The notes under the pieces were generated by a model. It worked only from the letters and a program-made list of their open reading frames with translations, did no database searches and was not told the origin of the DNA. Made by a program: the position numbers and the translations under genes. Below are positions 40,783 to 49,616 of a stretch of DNA of 64,000 nucleotides, piece after piece; within the stretch, counting starts at the first letter, position 1, and every line of letters starts with the position of its first letter. This DNA is from Duganella zoogloeoides (GTDB lineage Bacteria; Pseudomonadota; Gammaproteobacteria; Burkholderiales; Burkholderiaceae_D), in the NCBI RefSeq assembly GCF_034479515.1, contig NZ_CP140152.1, forward strand, positions 4,836,001-4,900,000. The letters run 5' to 3'.

Positions 40783-41700
40783 ATGTCCATCGACCTGAAA
40801 CAACTGAAATACTTCCTCGCCGTCGCAGAAGAAAAGAGTTTCAGCCGGGCGGCCGAGCGGCTGCACATATCGCAGCCGCCGCTCAGCCAGCAGATCATGA
40901 AGCTCGAGAGCGAACTCGGTGTGAAGCTGTTCGCCCGCACCACGCGCACGTTCGAGCTCACCGTGGCCGGCAAGGCGCTCATGAGCGAGGCCTCCGACCT
41001 GCTGGGCCGCATGCGCATGACCATCGACACCATCCGCCAGATCGATCGCGGCGAAGTCGGCCGGCTGCGCGTGGGCATCGTCGGTTCGGCCATGTGGGGG
41101 CCGATCCCCAGCCTGCTCGAGGAATTCCAGACCAAGTTCCCGCGCGTGACCTGGACCATCCATGAGCTGGGCCCCACCCTGCAATACGAGGCGCTGCGCG
41201 CCAAGCAGGTGGACGTGGGATTCTGGCGCGAGCCGCGCATCGACGAAGATCTGCTGCGCCAGGATCACCTGCGCCAGGAGCTGTGCTTCAGGGAGGATGT
41301 GTGTGTGGCGATCAACGAGCACCACCCGCTGGCCAAGGCCGACGCCATCGAGTTGATCGACATCGCCAACGAACCGATGCTCACGCTGGCGCTCGACAAG
41401 TCGTCGTTCCCGCGCTATTTGATCCAGTGCTGCGTGGATGCCGGCTTCCAGCCGACCATTTTCCAGGAAGCGACCGAGCCGCAAACCCTGCTGGCGATGG
41501 TAGGCGCGGGCCTGGGCGTGACGCTGCTGCCCGAAACTACCAGCCGCATCGGCTGGCCCGGCGTGGTGTTCGTACCGATCCGCACCAACCCGCCATCGGC
41601 CAATCTTTACATTACCTACACCGCGCTGGACGACGCGCCGGTAGTGCGCGCCTTCCTCAACATTCTCAATCCACCGGCCCGCACCGACATCAGTGAGTGA
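40783..41700 (+). CDS. LysR-type regulator downstream of psuG
   Basis: 305 residues from the ATG at 40783 (MSIDLKQLKYFLAVA). A classical LysR winged helix at 1-65 (SFSRAAERLHISQPPLSQQI) precedes an effector domain resembling BenM/CatM-like members. It is 13 bases after psuG, so it may be co-transcribed and act on the pseudouridine genes, or on the pcp group that converges with it. Its stop overlaps the pcp 3' end by 11 bases. Target unproven. Confidence 0.87.
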   Translation: MSIDLKQLKYFLAVAEEKSFSRAAERLHISQPPLSQQIMKLESELGVKLFARTTRTFELTVAGKALMSEASDLLGRMRMTIDTIRQIDRGEVGRLRVGIVGSAMWGPIPSLLEEFQTKFPRVTWTIHELGPTLQYEALRAKQVDVGFWREPRIDEDLLRQDHLRQELCFREDVCVAINEHHPLAKADAIELIDIANEPMLTLALDKSSFPRYLIQCCVDAGFQPTIFQEATEPQTLLAMVGAGLGVTLLPETTSRIGWPGVVFVPIRTNPPSANLYITYTALDDAPVVRAFLNILNPPARTDISE

Positions 41701-42346
41701 CGCCACCCGACTCGCGCACATCGACGGTGTGGGCGAGCGTGGTGCGGATCGCGATGCGCAAGCCTTCCACCATGTCGTCGAGCCGCATGCTGGCAGTGCC
41801 CGGATGGGCGGCGGCCTGCTGCGGCAGGTACGGAATATGGATAAAGCCGGCGCGCATGGTGGTGCCCCAGTCGCGCGCCTGGTGCATCAGGCCATAGAAC
41901 ACGTGGTTGCACACGAAGGTGCCGGCGGTTTGCGACACCGACGCCGGCAGCCCCGCCTCGCGCAGCGCGTGGACGATGGCCTTGATCGGCAAGGTGGAAA
42001 AGTAGGCGGCCGGCGCGCCATACACTACCGGTTGATCGATGATCTGGCGCTGCACGTTGTCGGCAATCGGGGCATCGTCGATATTGATGGCGACGCGTTC
42101 GATCGACAGATCGACGCGGCCACCCGCCTGCCCCACCGCGATCACCATGCATGGCTGCAGCTCTTCCACCGCGTGGTGCAGCACCTTGTTGGCCTGGCCG
42201 AATACGCACGGCAGCTGACGCGCGTGGACGATGAAGTCGCCCTCGCTCCAGCCCTGCAAGGCACGCACGGCTTCCCACGATGGGTTGATGGTCTCCTGGT
42301 TGAACGGCTCGAAGCCCGTCAACAGGATGATTTTTCGCATTGGCAT
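41690..42346 (-). CDS. pcp: Pyrrolidone-carboxylate (pyroglutamyl) peptidase
   Basis: 218 residues, the usual size for the cysteine peptidase family C15. The catalytic triad is Glu83 (DLSIERVAIN), Cys146 (GTFVCNHVFYG) and His170 (AGFIHIPYLP). The N-terminal LLTGFEPFNQETINPSW is the family signature. It removes N-terminal pyroglutamate from peptides in the cytoplasm. Two DUF969/DUF979 membrane proteins precede it on the same strand, an association seen in other bacteria, pointing to use of imported pyroglutamyl compounds. Confidence 0.95.
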   Translation of the reverse strand: MPMRKIILLTGFEPFNQETINPSWEAVRALQGWSEGDFIVHARQLPCVFGQANKVLHHAVEELQPCMVIAVGQAGGRVDLSIERVAINIDDAPIADNVQRQIIDQPVVYGAPAAYFSTLPIKAIVHALREAGLPASVSQTAGTFVCNHVFYGLMHQARDWGTTMRAGFIHIPYLPQQAAAHPGTASMRLDDMVEGLRIAIRTTLAHTVDVRESGGVTH

Positions 42347-42420
42347 ATTGGTTACCTCCTACCTCCTACCAGGACGCTACTCTACTCCAATTGTCGTTGC
42401 CCGGCATGACCGTTACAAAT

Positions 42421-43380
42421 TCATCCGAGGTTCATCAGAAAGTACAGCAGCGCGATATTGGCCAGTAATACCGGCACTGCGGTGGCCACCTGCGCCTTGA
42501 TCACGGCGTTCTTGTCCGGCAGTTCGAGCAGTGCGGCCGGCACGATATTGAAGTTGGCCGCCATCGGCGTCATGAGCGTGCCGCAGTAGGCGCTGAACAT
42601 GCCGATCGCCGCCATCACCGCCGGATTGGCGTCGAACACACCGACCAGCACCGGCACCCCGACGCCGCCAGCGATCACCGGGAAGGCCGCAAAGCCGTTC
42701 CCAATGATGATGGTAAACAGCGCCATGCCGAGGCAGTACACGGCCACCGCCACCAGCTTCATGTCCATGTCGATGTACGATGTGACAACGTGCGCCACCG
42801 CCTTGCCCATGCCCGCCTCGGAAAACAGCAGGCCCAGTACCGCCAGCATGTGCGGCAGCACCACCGCCCAGCCCAGGTGATCGACCAGCCGCCGCGATTC
42901 GCGCAGCGCCTGCACCGGCGTGGCGCGGGTGAGCGCACAGGCGATGGCGACGGCAATCAGCGAACCGCAGCCCAGGCTCGCCAGGGTCAGATTTTTCTGG
43001 TCGAGCAGGAACCGGCCGTCGAATTGCACATCCTTTAATAGCGTGGAACCGATCATGGTCACAAACGGGATGGCCAGCGCGGGCAGCAGCAGCTTGTGAC
43101 CGAGCCGCGCAGCGCTGCTTTGCCGTTCCTGCGGCGTGCGTTCGCCGTGGCGGCCCAGCGCCACGCCACCGAAGCCGGCGATCAGCGCCATCACCACCAT
43201 CAGCGCACCGGCAGCCATGGGTGGCAGTTCTTCGCCGGCCAGGTACACCAGCGCGTACAGGCCCCAGAACAGCGCGCTCGAATACCGTTTCGGATTGTGG
43301 CGGTCGCGCAGCGTCATCACGGCAATCGCCAGCAGCATCGCACCCAGCACATAATAAAAATAGTCGAGGCGGATGATCAT
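42421..43380 (-). CDS. DUF979 integral membrane protein
   Basis: 319 residues from the ATG at 43380 (MIIRLDYFYYVLGAM). About nine hydrophobic segments are visible, with family wording GNGFAAFPVIAGGVGVPVLV, MFSAYCGTLMTPMAANFN and SLGCGSLIAVAIA. DUF979 is almost always paired with DUF969, and the pair is thought to form a transporter. The pcp gene 74 bases downstream makes pyroglutamate or pyroglutamyl peptides the best guess for cargo; this is inference. The ATG overlaps the DUF969 stop (ATGA). Confidence 0.85.
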   Translation of the reverse strand: MIIRLDYFYYVLGAMLLAIAVMTLRDRHNPKRYSSALFWGLYALVYLAGEELPPMAAGALMVVMALIAGFGGVALGRHGERTPQERQSSAARLGHKLLLPALAIPFVTMIGSTLLKDVQFDGRFLLDQKNLTLASLGCGSLIAVAIACALTRATPVQALRESRRLVDHLGWAVVLPHMLAVLGLLFSEAGMGKAVAHVVTSYIDMDMKLVAVAVYCLGMALFTIIIGNGFAAFPVIAGGVGVPVLVGVFDANPAVMAAIGMFSAYCGTLMTPMAANFNIVPAALLELPDKNAVIKAQVATAVPVLLANIALLYFLMNLG

Positions 43381-44075
43381 GGCGCCATCCGTTTCATGGT
43401 GCGCGCAATCTGGGCGTCGAACCGGTGCAGCCGCCATGCGTGAATGATGAAGGCGGTAACCGCCGTCGGAATGCCCCACAGCGCGATGTGCAGCGGATCG
43501 ACGTTCAGTCCCTCGCCGAGCAGGAAAGTCTGCATCAGCACGATGGCGCCGAAGGCGACAAACACGTCCTCGCCGAAGAACAGGCCGACGTTGTCGGTGG
43601 CGGCGGACATGGCGCGGATACGGTGGCGCAGGATATCGGGCAGCTGCGGGTAGCGTACCTCGGCCGCGCCTTCGGCCATCGGCGCGATCAGCGGGCGCAC
43701 CATGTTGGGGTGGCCGCCGATGCTGGTCAGTCCGAAGGCGGCGCTCACTTCGCGGATGGCGAGATAGACGATCAGCAGGCGGCCGGTGGTGGCCGACTTG
43801 ATGCGGGCGATCGACGCCTGCGCATGCTCCTTCAAGCCGTAGCGCTCGAGCAGGCCGATGGCGGCCAGCGGCAGCAGCAGGATCAATGGCAGGTTGCGGG
43901 TTTTGATAAACGCCGCGCCCAGCGTGGCCAGCAGGGTGGGCACGTCCATGGCGGCGGCAAAGCCGGTCACGAAACAGGCGGCGACCACCACCAGCACGGG
44001 ATGGGCGCGCAAGGCAAAGCCCACGATGATCACGGCCACGCCCAGCAGCGGCCACAGATTGACGGTATGGTTCAA
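43377..44075 (-). CDS. DUF969 integral membrane protein
   Basis: 232 residues starting at a TTG at 44075 (read MNHTVNLWPLLG), chosen because GGGAGG lies seven bases before and no ATG gives a sensible start. About six hydrophobic segments follow, with family stretches REVSAAFGLTSIGGHPNMVR, AATDNVGLFFGEDVFVAFG and RNLPLILLLPLAAIGLLERY. It is the partner of the DUF979 protein, with which it overlaps by four bases. The unusual start codon should keep translation low. It is separated from the TonB receptor upstream by a strong terminator. Confidence 0.85.
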   Translation of the reverse strand: MNHTVNLWPLLGVAVIIVGFALRAHPVLVVVAACFVTGFAAAMDVPTLLATLGAAFIKTRNLPLILLLPLAAIGLLERYGLKEHAQASIARIKSATTGRLLIVYLAIREVSAAFGLTSIGGHPNMVRPLIAPMAEGAAEVRYPQLPDILRHRIRAMSAATDNVGLFFGEDVFVAFGAIVLMQTFLLGEGLNVDPLHIALWGIPTAVTAFIIHAWRLHRFDAQIARTMKRMAP

Positions 44076-44093
44076 CAAAATGCCTCCCAAAGT

Positions 44094-44128
44094 AAAAAGC
44101 CCCGCGCACTTTGCAGTGCGCGGGGCTT
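44094..44128 (-). terminator. Intrinsic terminator after the TonB receptor
   Basis: On the minus strand AAGCCCCGCGCACT, a GCAA loop and AGTGCGCGGGGCTT form a 14-bp stem followed by TTTAC. It begins 16 bases after the receptor stop and ends just before the DUF969 ribosome site. A GCAA tetraloop on so long a stem makes it one of the strongest terminators in the window. Confidence 0.9.
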
Positions 44129-44143
44129 TGAATTTACAGCAAA

Positions 44144-46495
44144 TTAGAAATTGACCTTGAAGGTACCGCCCCAGGTGCGCGGTTCGTTCATGATGCCGGT
44201 CAGGTTGTCGAAGTCGATCGCACCGAGGATCACCTGGCGGTCGGTGATGTTGCGGCCGAACGCTGCCACTTCGTATTTGCCGTTGCCCCACTTGTAGGCC
44301 GCGCGCACGCCGCCTTCGGTCAGCTTCTTGGCCGTGTACTCAGGTGCTTCGTACAGGAAGAAGTTGTAGCTGGTGCGGTAGGCCCAGTCGGTCATGGCGT
44401 AGAACTCGCCGTTGCCGATCTCGGTGCTGTACTTGAGCGTGAAGTTCAGCTGGTTCTTCGGCGCGCGCGGCAGCGGGTTGCCGTTGATGCTCGAGTAGCC
44501 GGGACGCGGGCTGGCGTTGGTCGGCGTACAGCCGCTCGAACCGTTCGAGCCTGGCGCGCTGTTGGCGTTGTTGCCGCAATGCTGAACGAACAGGTTCCTG
44601 TCCTTGATCTCGGTGTCGTTGTAGCTGTAGCCAGCGGTCATGCTGAATTCGTCGCTGAGGTTGGCCTGGAAGTCCAGCTCGATGCCCTGCCCGGTTACCT
44701 TGTCGGCGTTGATCAACTGGTTCATATTGATCGTGCCATTGCCGGCGGTGAGCTGCTTGTTCTTCATGCGGTAGTTGAACACCGAAGCGCTCAGGCGCGC
44801 GCGGCGGTCGAACAGGTCCTGCTTGACGCCCAATTCGTACGACACGGCTTTTTCGGCGCCGGCAAACGATGGACGGCTGGTCAGGTCGTCGAGTCGGCCC
44901 TGCATCGACGGTGCGCGGTAGCCGGTGGCCACGCGGCCGAACAGGTTGGTGGTCTTGCTCAGTTCATAGGTACCGCTCAAATCCCAGCTCACGTTGTGCG
45001 AGGTGTCGTCCAGGTTGAAGTCGGTGCGGCCGTCGGTCTGCACGCGCGAGGCACGGAAGTCCTTCTTGTCGTTGGTGTAGCGCACACCGCCGCGTACCTT
45101 GAACTGGTCCGATACCGTGTAGTTGAGCGAGCCGAAGGCCGCGTACGACTTGGTGTCCTGGAATTGCACCGCGTAGTTGGCGTTCTGCGGATTGCCGGGC
45201 GCGAAGCTGTTGAAGCTGATGCTGTCGATCTGGATGCTCTCGTCGAAGTAGAACAGGCCGGCGATCCACTGCAGCGGGCCGCGGTAGTTCGACTCGGCGC
45301 GGAACTCCTGCGAGAACTGGCGGTGGTTCGGCAGCACGTCGGCGGTCTCCACCGGGAACGGGATGTAGCCGGGGCCCGACGGCGGCGCGAAGGCAGCGCC
45401 ATAGCCGCCATCGACGTCGGCGCGGCTGTAGAACTCAAGCTTTTCGTAGCCGGTGATCGAGTGCAGCGTGATGTCGCCGGTGGTGTACTTCAGGCGCATG
45501 CTGCCGCCCTTGGTTTCCAGGTCCTGCTGGTTGATGCCGTCGCTGGCGTATGAACCGTAGTCGAAGCCGTCCACCAGGTCGTTGGTGCCCTTCTTGATGA
45601 TATTGGCGCGGAACAGTGCGGCATTGCCGTGGTAGTTACGGGCGTGGACGTTGAACAGGGCCGAGAAGTCCTTGTTCGGCTGCACCAGCGCCTGCAGGCG
45701 GAATGCCTGGTCGCCATAGCCTTCGAAGTCCTGGGTGCCCTTGCCGGCGGTGGGGTTGGTGTTGTGCACGCGGTTGTCGCGGTGCTGGCTGGTGCCCGAG
45801 AAGCGCAGCGCCACGGTGTCGCTGACCGGCATGTTGAACACGCCTTCGGCCGTCTTGGCCGAGAAGCTGCCGATGCCCAGCTGCAGATAGCCTTCGGTCT
45901 TGAAGACCGGCTTGGCCGAGTCGAACTTGATCACGCCGGCCGGGGAGTTACGGCCGAACAGCGTGCCCTGCGGGCCGCGCAGCACTTCCACCTGGTCCAC
46001 GTCGAACACCGGGAAACCCTTGAGCATGGCGTTTTCCATCACGATGTCGTCCATCACCAGGCCGACCGGCTGCGACGCGTTCAGGTCGAAGTCGGTGTTG
46101 CCGAGACCACGGATGTAAAAGCGCGGGAAGGTGCGGCCGTAGTCCGACTCGATGCTGACCGACGGCGTGCGGCCGGACAGGAAGCGGATGTCGGCGGCGC
46201 CGGAGGTGAGCACATCGAGCTTGTCGCCCTTGACGGTGGCGATCGACATTGGCACATCGCGGATGTTCTCGGCGCGGCGCTGGGCGGTGACGATCACGGT
46301 TTCGAGCTGGTTGCGGGCGGCCGGGGCAGCGGTACCGGCGGCACTGGCGTCCTGTTCCGCCCCCTGTTCTGCCACGGCTGCTGCGACGGCCGCCGCTTCG
46401 GCGGCCAGGGCCGACGACAGCGGGAAGGCGCTGGCCACGGCCAGGGCGATCAGCGATGGTACGGCGGACCGCAAGACGAAACGATGTGTGCTCAT
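44144..46495 (-). CDS. TonB-dependent outer-membrane receptor
   Basis: 783 residues. A signal peptide ends near SALAAEA, followed by an alanine-rich linker and a TonB box at about 65-71 (ETVIVTAQ). The plug domain contains IRGLGNTDFDLNASQP and VEVLRGPQGTLFGRNSPAG, and a 22-strand barrel ends with a C-terminal phenylalanine (TFKVNF). It belongs to the large class that import complex nutrients, not only siderophores. It lies between the pyroglutamate and nucleoside-import groups, so either a nucleoside-type or peptide-derived ligand is possible. An isolated promoter precedes it in a 507-base gap. Confidence 0.9.
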   Translation of the reverse strand: MSTHRFVLRSAVPSLIALAVASAFPLSSALAAEAAAVAAAVAEQGAEQDASAAGTAAPAARNQLETVIVTAQRRAENIRDVPMSIATVKGDKLDVLTSGAADIRFLSGRTPSVSIESDYGRTFPRFYIRGLGNTDFDLNASQPVGLVMDDIVMENAMLKGFPVFDVDQVEVLRGPQGTLFGRNSPAGVIKFDSAKPVFKTEGYLQLGIGSFSAKTAEGVFNMPVSDTVALRFSGTSQHRDNRVHNTNPTAGKGTQDFEGYGDQAFRLQALVQPNKDFSALFNVHARNYHGNAALFRANIIKKGTNDLVDGFDYGSYASDGINQQDLETKGGSMRLKYTTGDITLHSITGYEKLEFYSRADVDGGYGAAFAPPSGPGYIPFPVETADVLPNHRQFSQEFRAESNYRGPLQWIAGLFYFDESIQIDSISFNSFAPGNPQNANYAVQFQDTKSYAAFGSLNYTVSDQFKVRGGVRYTNDKKDFRASRVQTDGRTDFNLDDTSHNVSWDLSGTYELSKTTNLFGRVATGYRAPSMQGRLDDLTSRPSFAGAEKAVSYELGVKQDLFDRRARLSASVFNYRMKNKQLTAGNGTINMNQLINADKVTGQGIELDFQANLSDEFSMTAGYSYNDTEIKDRNLFVQHCGNNANSAPGSNGSSGCTPTNASPRPGYSSINGNPLPRAPKNQLNFTLKYSTEIGNGEFYAMTDWAYRTSYNFFLYEAPEYTAKKLTEGGVRAAYKWGNGKYEVAAFGRNITDRQVILGAIDFDNLTGIMNEPRTWGGTFKVNF

Positions 46496-47002
46496 GGATA
46501 CTGCTCCCGGATATTGTTTATATGGTTATGTGGAAAACGCTGGATGCGATGCTAGCACGGGCAAAAAGCCCCGCAAACCGGGATTTTCCCCAGCTTGATT
46601 AATAGCTAATCGATATAAATAGCCAAGCAAAAACGAATTTGTCGTACATATCAAGACTGATGCATAGTTGTAGGCTGCTTAAAAAATAGTCGCGAGCGGC
46701 ATGTTTGCTGCGTTGCAGAGTGAAAACGCGGCGGCGGCGGAGAAATTGAAGAAGGCAAGCAGCGCAAGGCGCCGTGTGAAATCGGGCCGGTGTGCATGAA
46801 AACGCAACAGTGAAAAAATATTTTATTTGGTTTGCAACGTTGCTGCGGTGCGACACGTGCGAATGCTAGTGATGGTTTCACGCAGCGGCCCCTGAAATGG
46901 TCCGATTGATTAAAAATCAGGCAGTCGATGCGAGAAAACGCGGCCAAAGTACATGTTTCGTCCAATAAAAATATACAATATCGTTCTTCCAGGAGCCTAT
47001 TC
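46496..47002. other. 507-base divergent regulatory region without a gene
   Basis: It separates the TonB receptor (minus) from the BMP protein gene (plus). AT-rich stretches occur around 46600-46640 and 46965-46985. Small inverted repeats are GATTA-ATAGC-TAATC at 46597-46611 and TGATT-AAA-AATCA at 46907-46919. The palindrome GCAACGTTGC is at 46834-46843. I see no riboswitch fold I can name and no coding frame with family character. Confidence 0.45.
46834..46843. promoter_or_regulatory. GCAACGTTGC palindrome upstream of the nucleoside importer
   Basis: A perfect 10-base palindrome within TTTGCAACGTTGCTG, 160 bases before the BMP start. Its AACGTT core suits a LacI/PurR-type regulator. A related GCAAACGTTGC lies at 16562-16572. 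Evidence is sequence shape only. Confidence 0.3.
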
Positions 47003-47998
47003 ATGAAACTTAAACAACTTAGTTTGACGGTTGCAGCCGTGTTGGTCGCTGCCAGCGCGTCCGCAGCGGCCCCAAAACTGGCCGTCGTGTATGACGCCGG
47101 CGGCAAGTTCGACAAATCGTTTAACCAGTCCGCATTCGAAGGCGCCTCGCGCTTCAAGCAGGAAACCGGTATCAACTTTATCGAGGTGCAAGCCTCCAGC
47201 GACACCCAGGCCGAACAGGTGCTGCGTGGCCTGGCCCGCAAGAACCTGGACCTGATCGCTTCGATCGGCTTCGCCCAGCAGGCCGCCGTGCAGAAGGTCG
47301 CCAAGGAATTCCCGAAAGTGCGTTTCGTGCTGATCGACGGTGTGGCGCAAGGCGCCAACGTCAACTCGATCACGTTTAAGGAAGAAGAAGGTTCGTACCT
47401 GGTCGGCGTGGCCGGCGCCATGGCGTCGAAATCGAAAAAGCTCGGCTTCATCGGCGGCATCGACATTCCGCTGATCCGCACCTTCGCCTGCGGCTACACG
47501 CAGGGCGCCAAGGCCGTCAATCCGAAGATCGACGTGTTCTCCAACATGGTGGGCACCACTGCCGCCGCCTGGAACGATCCGGCCAAGGGCGGCGAACTGG
47601 CGCGCTCGCAGTTCGACCGTGGCGTGGACGTGGTATTCGCCGTGGCCGGCGGTTCGGGCATGGGCACGCTGCAAACGGCCAAGGAAAAAGGCAAGCTGGC
47701 GATCGGCGTCGATTCGAACCAGAATGCGCTGTATCCGGGCTCGATCCTGACGTCGATGGTCAAGCGCGTGGACAACGCCGTGTACGACTCGTTTACGCAG
47801 GTGAAGAACGGCACCTGGAAGGCCGGCGTCACCGCCAAGGGCCTCAAGGAAGGCGGCGTCGATTGGGCGCTCGATGCGAGCAACCGCAAGCTGATCACCC
47901 CGGAGATCGAAAAGCGCGTACTGGGCGCCCGCAAGGACATCATCGACGGCAAGGTCAAGGTGATCGACATCCGTTCGGGCGCGGCCTGCCCGGTCTGA
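47003..47998 (+). CDS. BMP-family substrate-binding protein of a nucleoside ABC importer
   Basis: 331 residues from the ATG at 47003 (MKLKQLSLTVAAVLV), with AGGAG eight bases before. A cleavable signal peptide ends at SASA-AAP; there is no lipobox, unlike many Gram-positive BMP lipoproteins. The mature part shows KLAVVYDAGGKFDKSFNQSA and DVVFAVAGGSGMG, typical of PnrA/BmpA-like nucleoside-binding proteins. The ATPase and two permeases follow, so it is the periplasmic receptor for purine or pyrimidine nucleosides. A terminator after it implies higher expression than the membrane parts. Confidence 0.92.
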   Translation: MKLKQLSLTVAAVLVAASASAAAPKLAVVYDAGGKFDKSFNQSAFEGASRFKQETGINFIEVQASSDTQAEQVLRGLARKNLDLIASIGFAQQAAVQKVAKEFPKVRFVLIDGVAQGANVNSITFKEEEGSYLVGVAGAMASKSKKLGFIGGIDIPLIRTFACGYTQGAKAVNPKIDVFSNMVGTTAAAWNDPAKGGELARSQFDRGVDVVFAVAGGSGMGTLQTAKEKGKLAIGVDSNQNALYPGSILTSMVKRVDNAVYDSFTQVKNGTWKAGVTAKGLKEGGVDWALDASNRKLITPEIEKRVLGARKDIIDGKVKVIDIRSGAACPV

Positions 47999-48017
47999 TC
48001 CCTGTTTGACTTCAGAG

Positions 48018-48060
48018 CGCGCCGCCGGGGAGCATCCCCGGCGGCGCGTTTGGTTTTTTT
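48018..48060 (+). terminator. Intrinsic terminator/attenuator between the binding protein and ATPase genes
   Basis: CGCGCCGCCGGGG, loop AGCAT and CCCCGGCGGCGCG make a 13-bp GC stem followed by TTTGGTTTTTTT. It starts 20 bases after the BMP stop. Partial read-through would give more binding protein than transporter, a common arrangement. Confidence 0.9.
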
Positions 48061-48086
48061 CTTATTACTCCGCACCGACTACGACT

Positions 48087-49616
48087 ATGCAGCCAGCAGT
48101 AGAATTTCGCGGCATCTCCAAGCACTTTGGGGCTGTCAAGGCGAACACGGACGTCAGCTTCGCCATCGCCAAGGGTTCGATCCATGGCCTGGTGGGCGAG
48201 AACGGCGCCGGCAAATCGACCCTGATGAGCATCCTGTACGGATACTACCGCGCCGATGGCGGGGAGATCCTGCTCGATGGCCAGACGCGCCACATCCGCA
48301 CCAGCCAGGAGGCGATCGCGATGGGCATCGGCATGGTTCACCAGCACTTCATGCTGGTCGAGAACATGACCGTGCTCGATAACGTCATGCTGGGCAGCGA
48401 AGGCGGCTTCCAGCTCAAGCCCAAGCGCGCGGCGGTGGAAGCGAAGCTGCGCGAGATCTGCGCTCGCTACCGCCTCGACGTCGATCCGCTGGCCGTGATC
48501 CACGACCTGTCCGTCGGCGCGCAGCAGCGCGTGGAGATCCTCAAGCAGATCTACCGCAGCGCCAACATCCTGATCCTCGATGAGCCGACCGCCGTGCTCA
48601 CGGCGCAGGAAACCGCGTCGCTGTTCGAAATCCTGCGCCTGTTCAAGGAACAGGGCAAGACCATCATCCTGATCACCCACAAGCTGCAGGAAATCCTCGA
48701 CATCACCGACACCGTCACCGTGATGCGCGGCGGGCGCGTGATCGGCGCCGTGCCCACCGCCGGCACCACCAAGGAAGACCTGGCCAACATGATGGTAGGC
48801 CGCCAGATCATCAACAACCTGCCCCGCGCGCCCTACAATCCGGGCGCGCCGGTGCTGCACGTGCAGAACCTGCAATTGCAGGACGGCCAGGGCGTCAAGC
48901 TGCTGGCCGATATCGGCTTTACGCTGCGCGCGGGCGAGATCGTCGCCATTGCCGGCGTGTCCGGCAACGGCCAGAGCGAACTGATGGAGATTTTGTCGGG
49001 CATGCGCCTGCCGTCGTCGGGCCAGGTGGACTTCGAGGGCAAGGCCCTGCCGTTTGCCGGCCGCTCCGACGCCGACGGTCTGCCGCGCACCATCCGCGAC
49101 CTGGGCATCGCCCACATTCCGGAAGACCGCCTGCGCGACGGCGTCGTCAAAAACTTCTCGGTCATGCACAACACCATCCTCGGCTACCAGGACAAGCTCA
49201 AGGGCCGCTGGGGCCTGTTCGACTTCAAGGCCATCGCGGCCCGCTGCGCGGCGCTGATGAAGGACTTCGATGTGCGCCCCAACAACCACGACCTGCGTAT
49301 CGGCCTGCTCTCGGGCGGCAACCAGCAAAAGGTGGTGATCGCGCGCGAAGTGCTGGCGCAACCGACCTTGATGCTGGTGGGCCAGCCCACCCGTGGCGTC
49401 GATATCGGCACCATCGAGAGCATCCACCGCCAGCTGCTCGCCCTGCGCGATTCAGGCGTGGCGATCCTGCTGGTGTCGGTCGAACTGGAAGAAGTGCGGG
49501 CGCTGGCCGACCGCATTCTCGTCATGTGCGGCGGCCGCATTACCGGCGAACTGAAAATTGAAGAATTCGATACCACCCGCATTGGCTTGCTGATGGGCGG
49601 GATGCACAAATCATGA
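48087..49616 (+). CDS. Nucleoside ABC importer, tandem ATP-binding protein
   Basis: 509 residues from the ATG at 48087 (MQPAVEFRGISKHFG). Two ABC domains are present. The first has a complete Walker A (GENGAGKST), signature LSVGAQQRVEI and Walker B (NILILDEPTAVL). The second has the degenerate Walker A GVSGNGQSE, signature LSGGNQQKVVIA and LVGQPTRGVDIG, all usual for carbohydrate/nucleoside-type tandem ATPases such as YufO/NupA. It energises uptake through the two permeases that follow. Its stop overlaps the first permease start. Confidence 0.94.
   Translation: MQPAVEFRGISKHFGAVKANTDVSFAIAKGSIHGLVGENGAGKSTLMSILYGYYRADGGEILLDGQTRHIRTSQEAIAMGIGMVHQHFMLVENMTVLDNVMLGSEGGFQLKPKRAAVEAKLREICARYRLDVDPLAVIHDLSVGAQQRVEILKQIYRSANILILDEPTAVLTAQETASLFEILRLFKEQGKTIILITHKLQEILDITDTVTVMRGGRVIGAVPTAGTTKEDLANMMVGRQIINNLPRAPYNPGAPVLHVQNLQLQDGQGVKLLADIGFTLRAGEIVAIAGVSGNGQSELMEILSGMRLPSSGQVDFEGKALPFAGRSDADGLPRTIRDLGIAHIPEDRLRDGVVKNFSVMHNTILGYQDKLKGRWGLFDFKAIAARCAALMKDFDVRPNNHDLRIGLLSGGNQQKVVIAREVLAQPTLMLVGQPTRGVDIGTIESIHRQLLALRDSGVAILLVSVELEEVRALADRILVMCGGRITGELKIEEFDTTRIGLLMGGMHKS

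Noticed and set aside
46496..47002. Purine riboswitch before the nucleoside importer
   Set aside because: No three-way junction with the conserved core bases can be drawn from the sequence.
48841..49420. Degenerate second ATP-binding domain as a sign of gene decay
   Set aside because: GVSGNGQSE and LVGQPTRG are normal for tandem sugar/nucleoside ABC ATPases.
48012..49427. Long minus-strand frame opposite the ABC ATPase gene
   Set aside because: The plus strand holds both ABC domains with all motifs; the opposite frame is histidine/arginine-rich noise.
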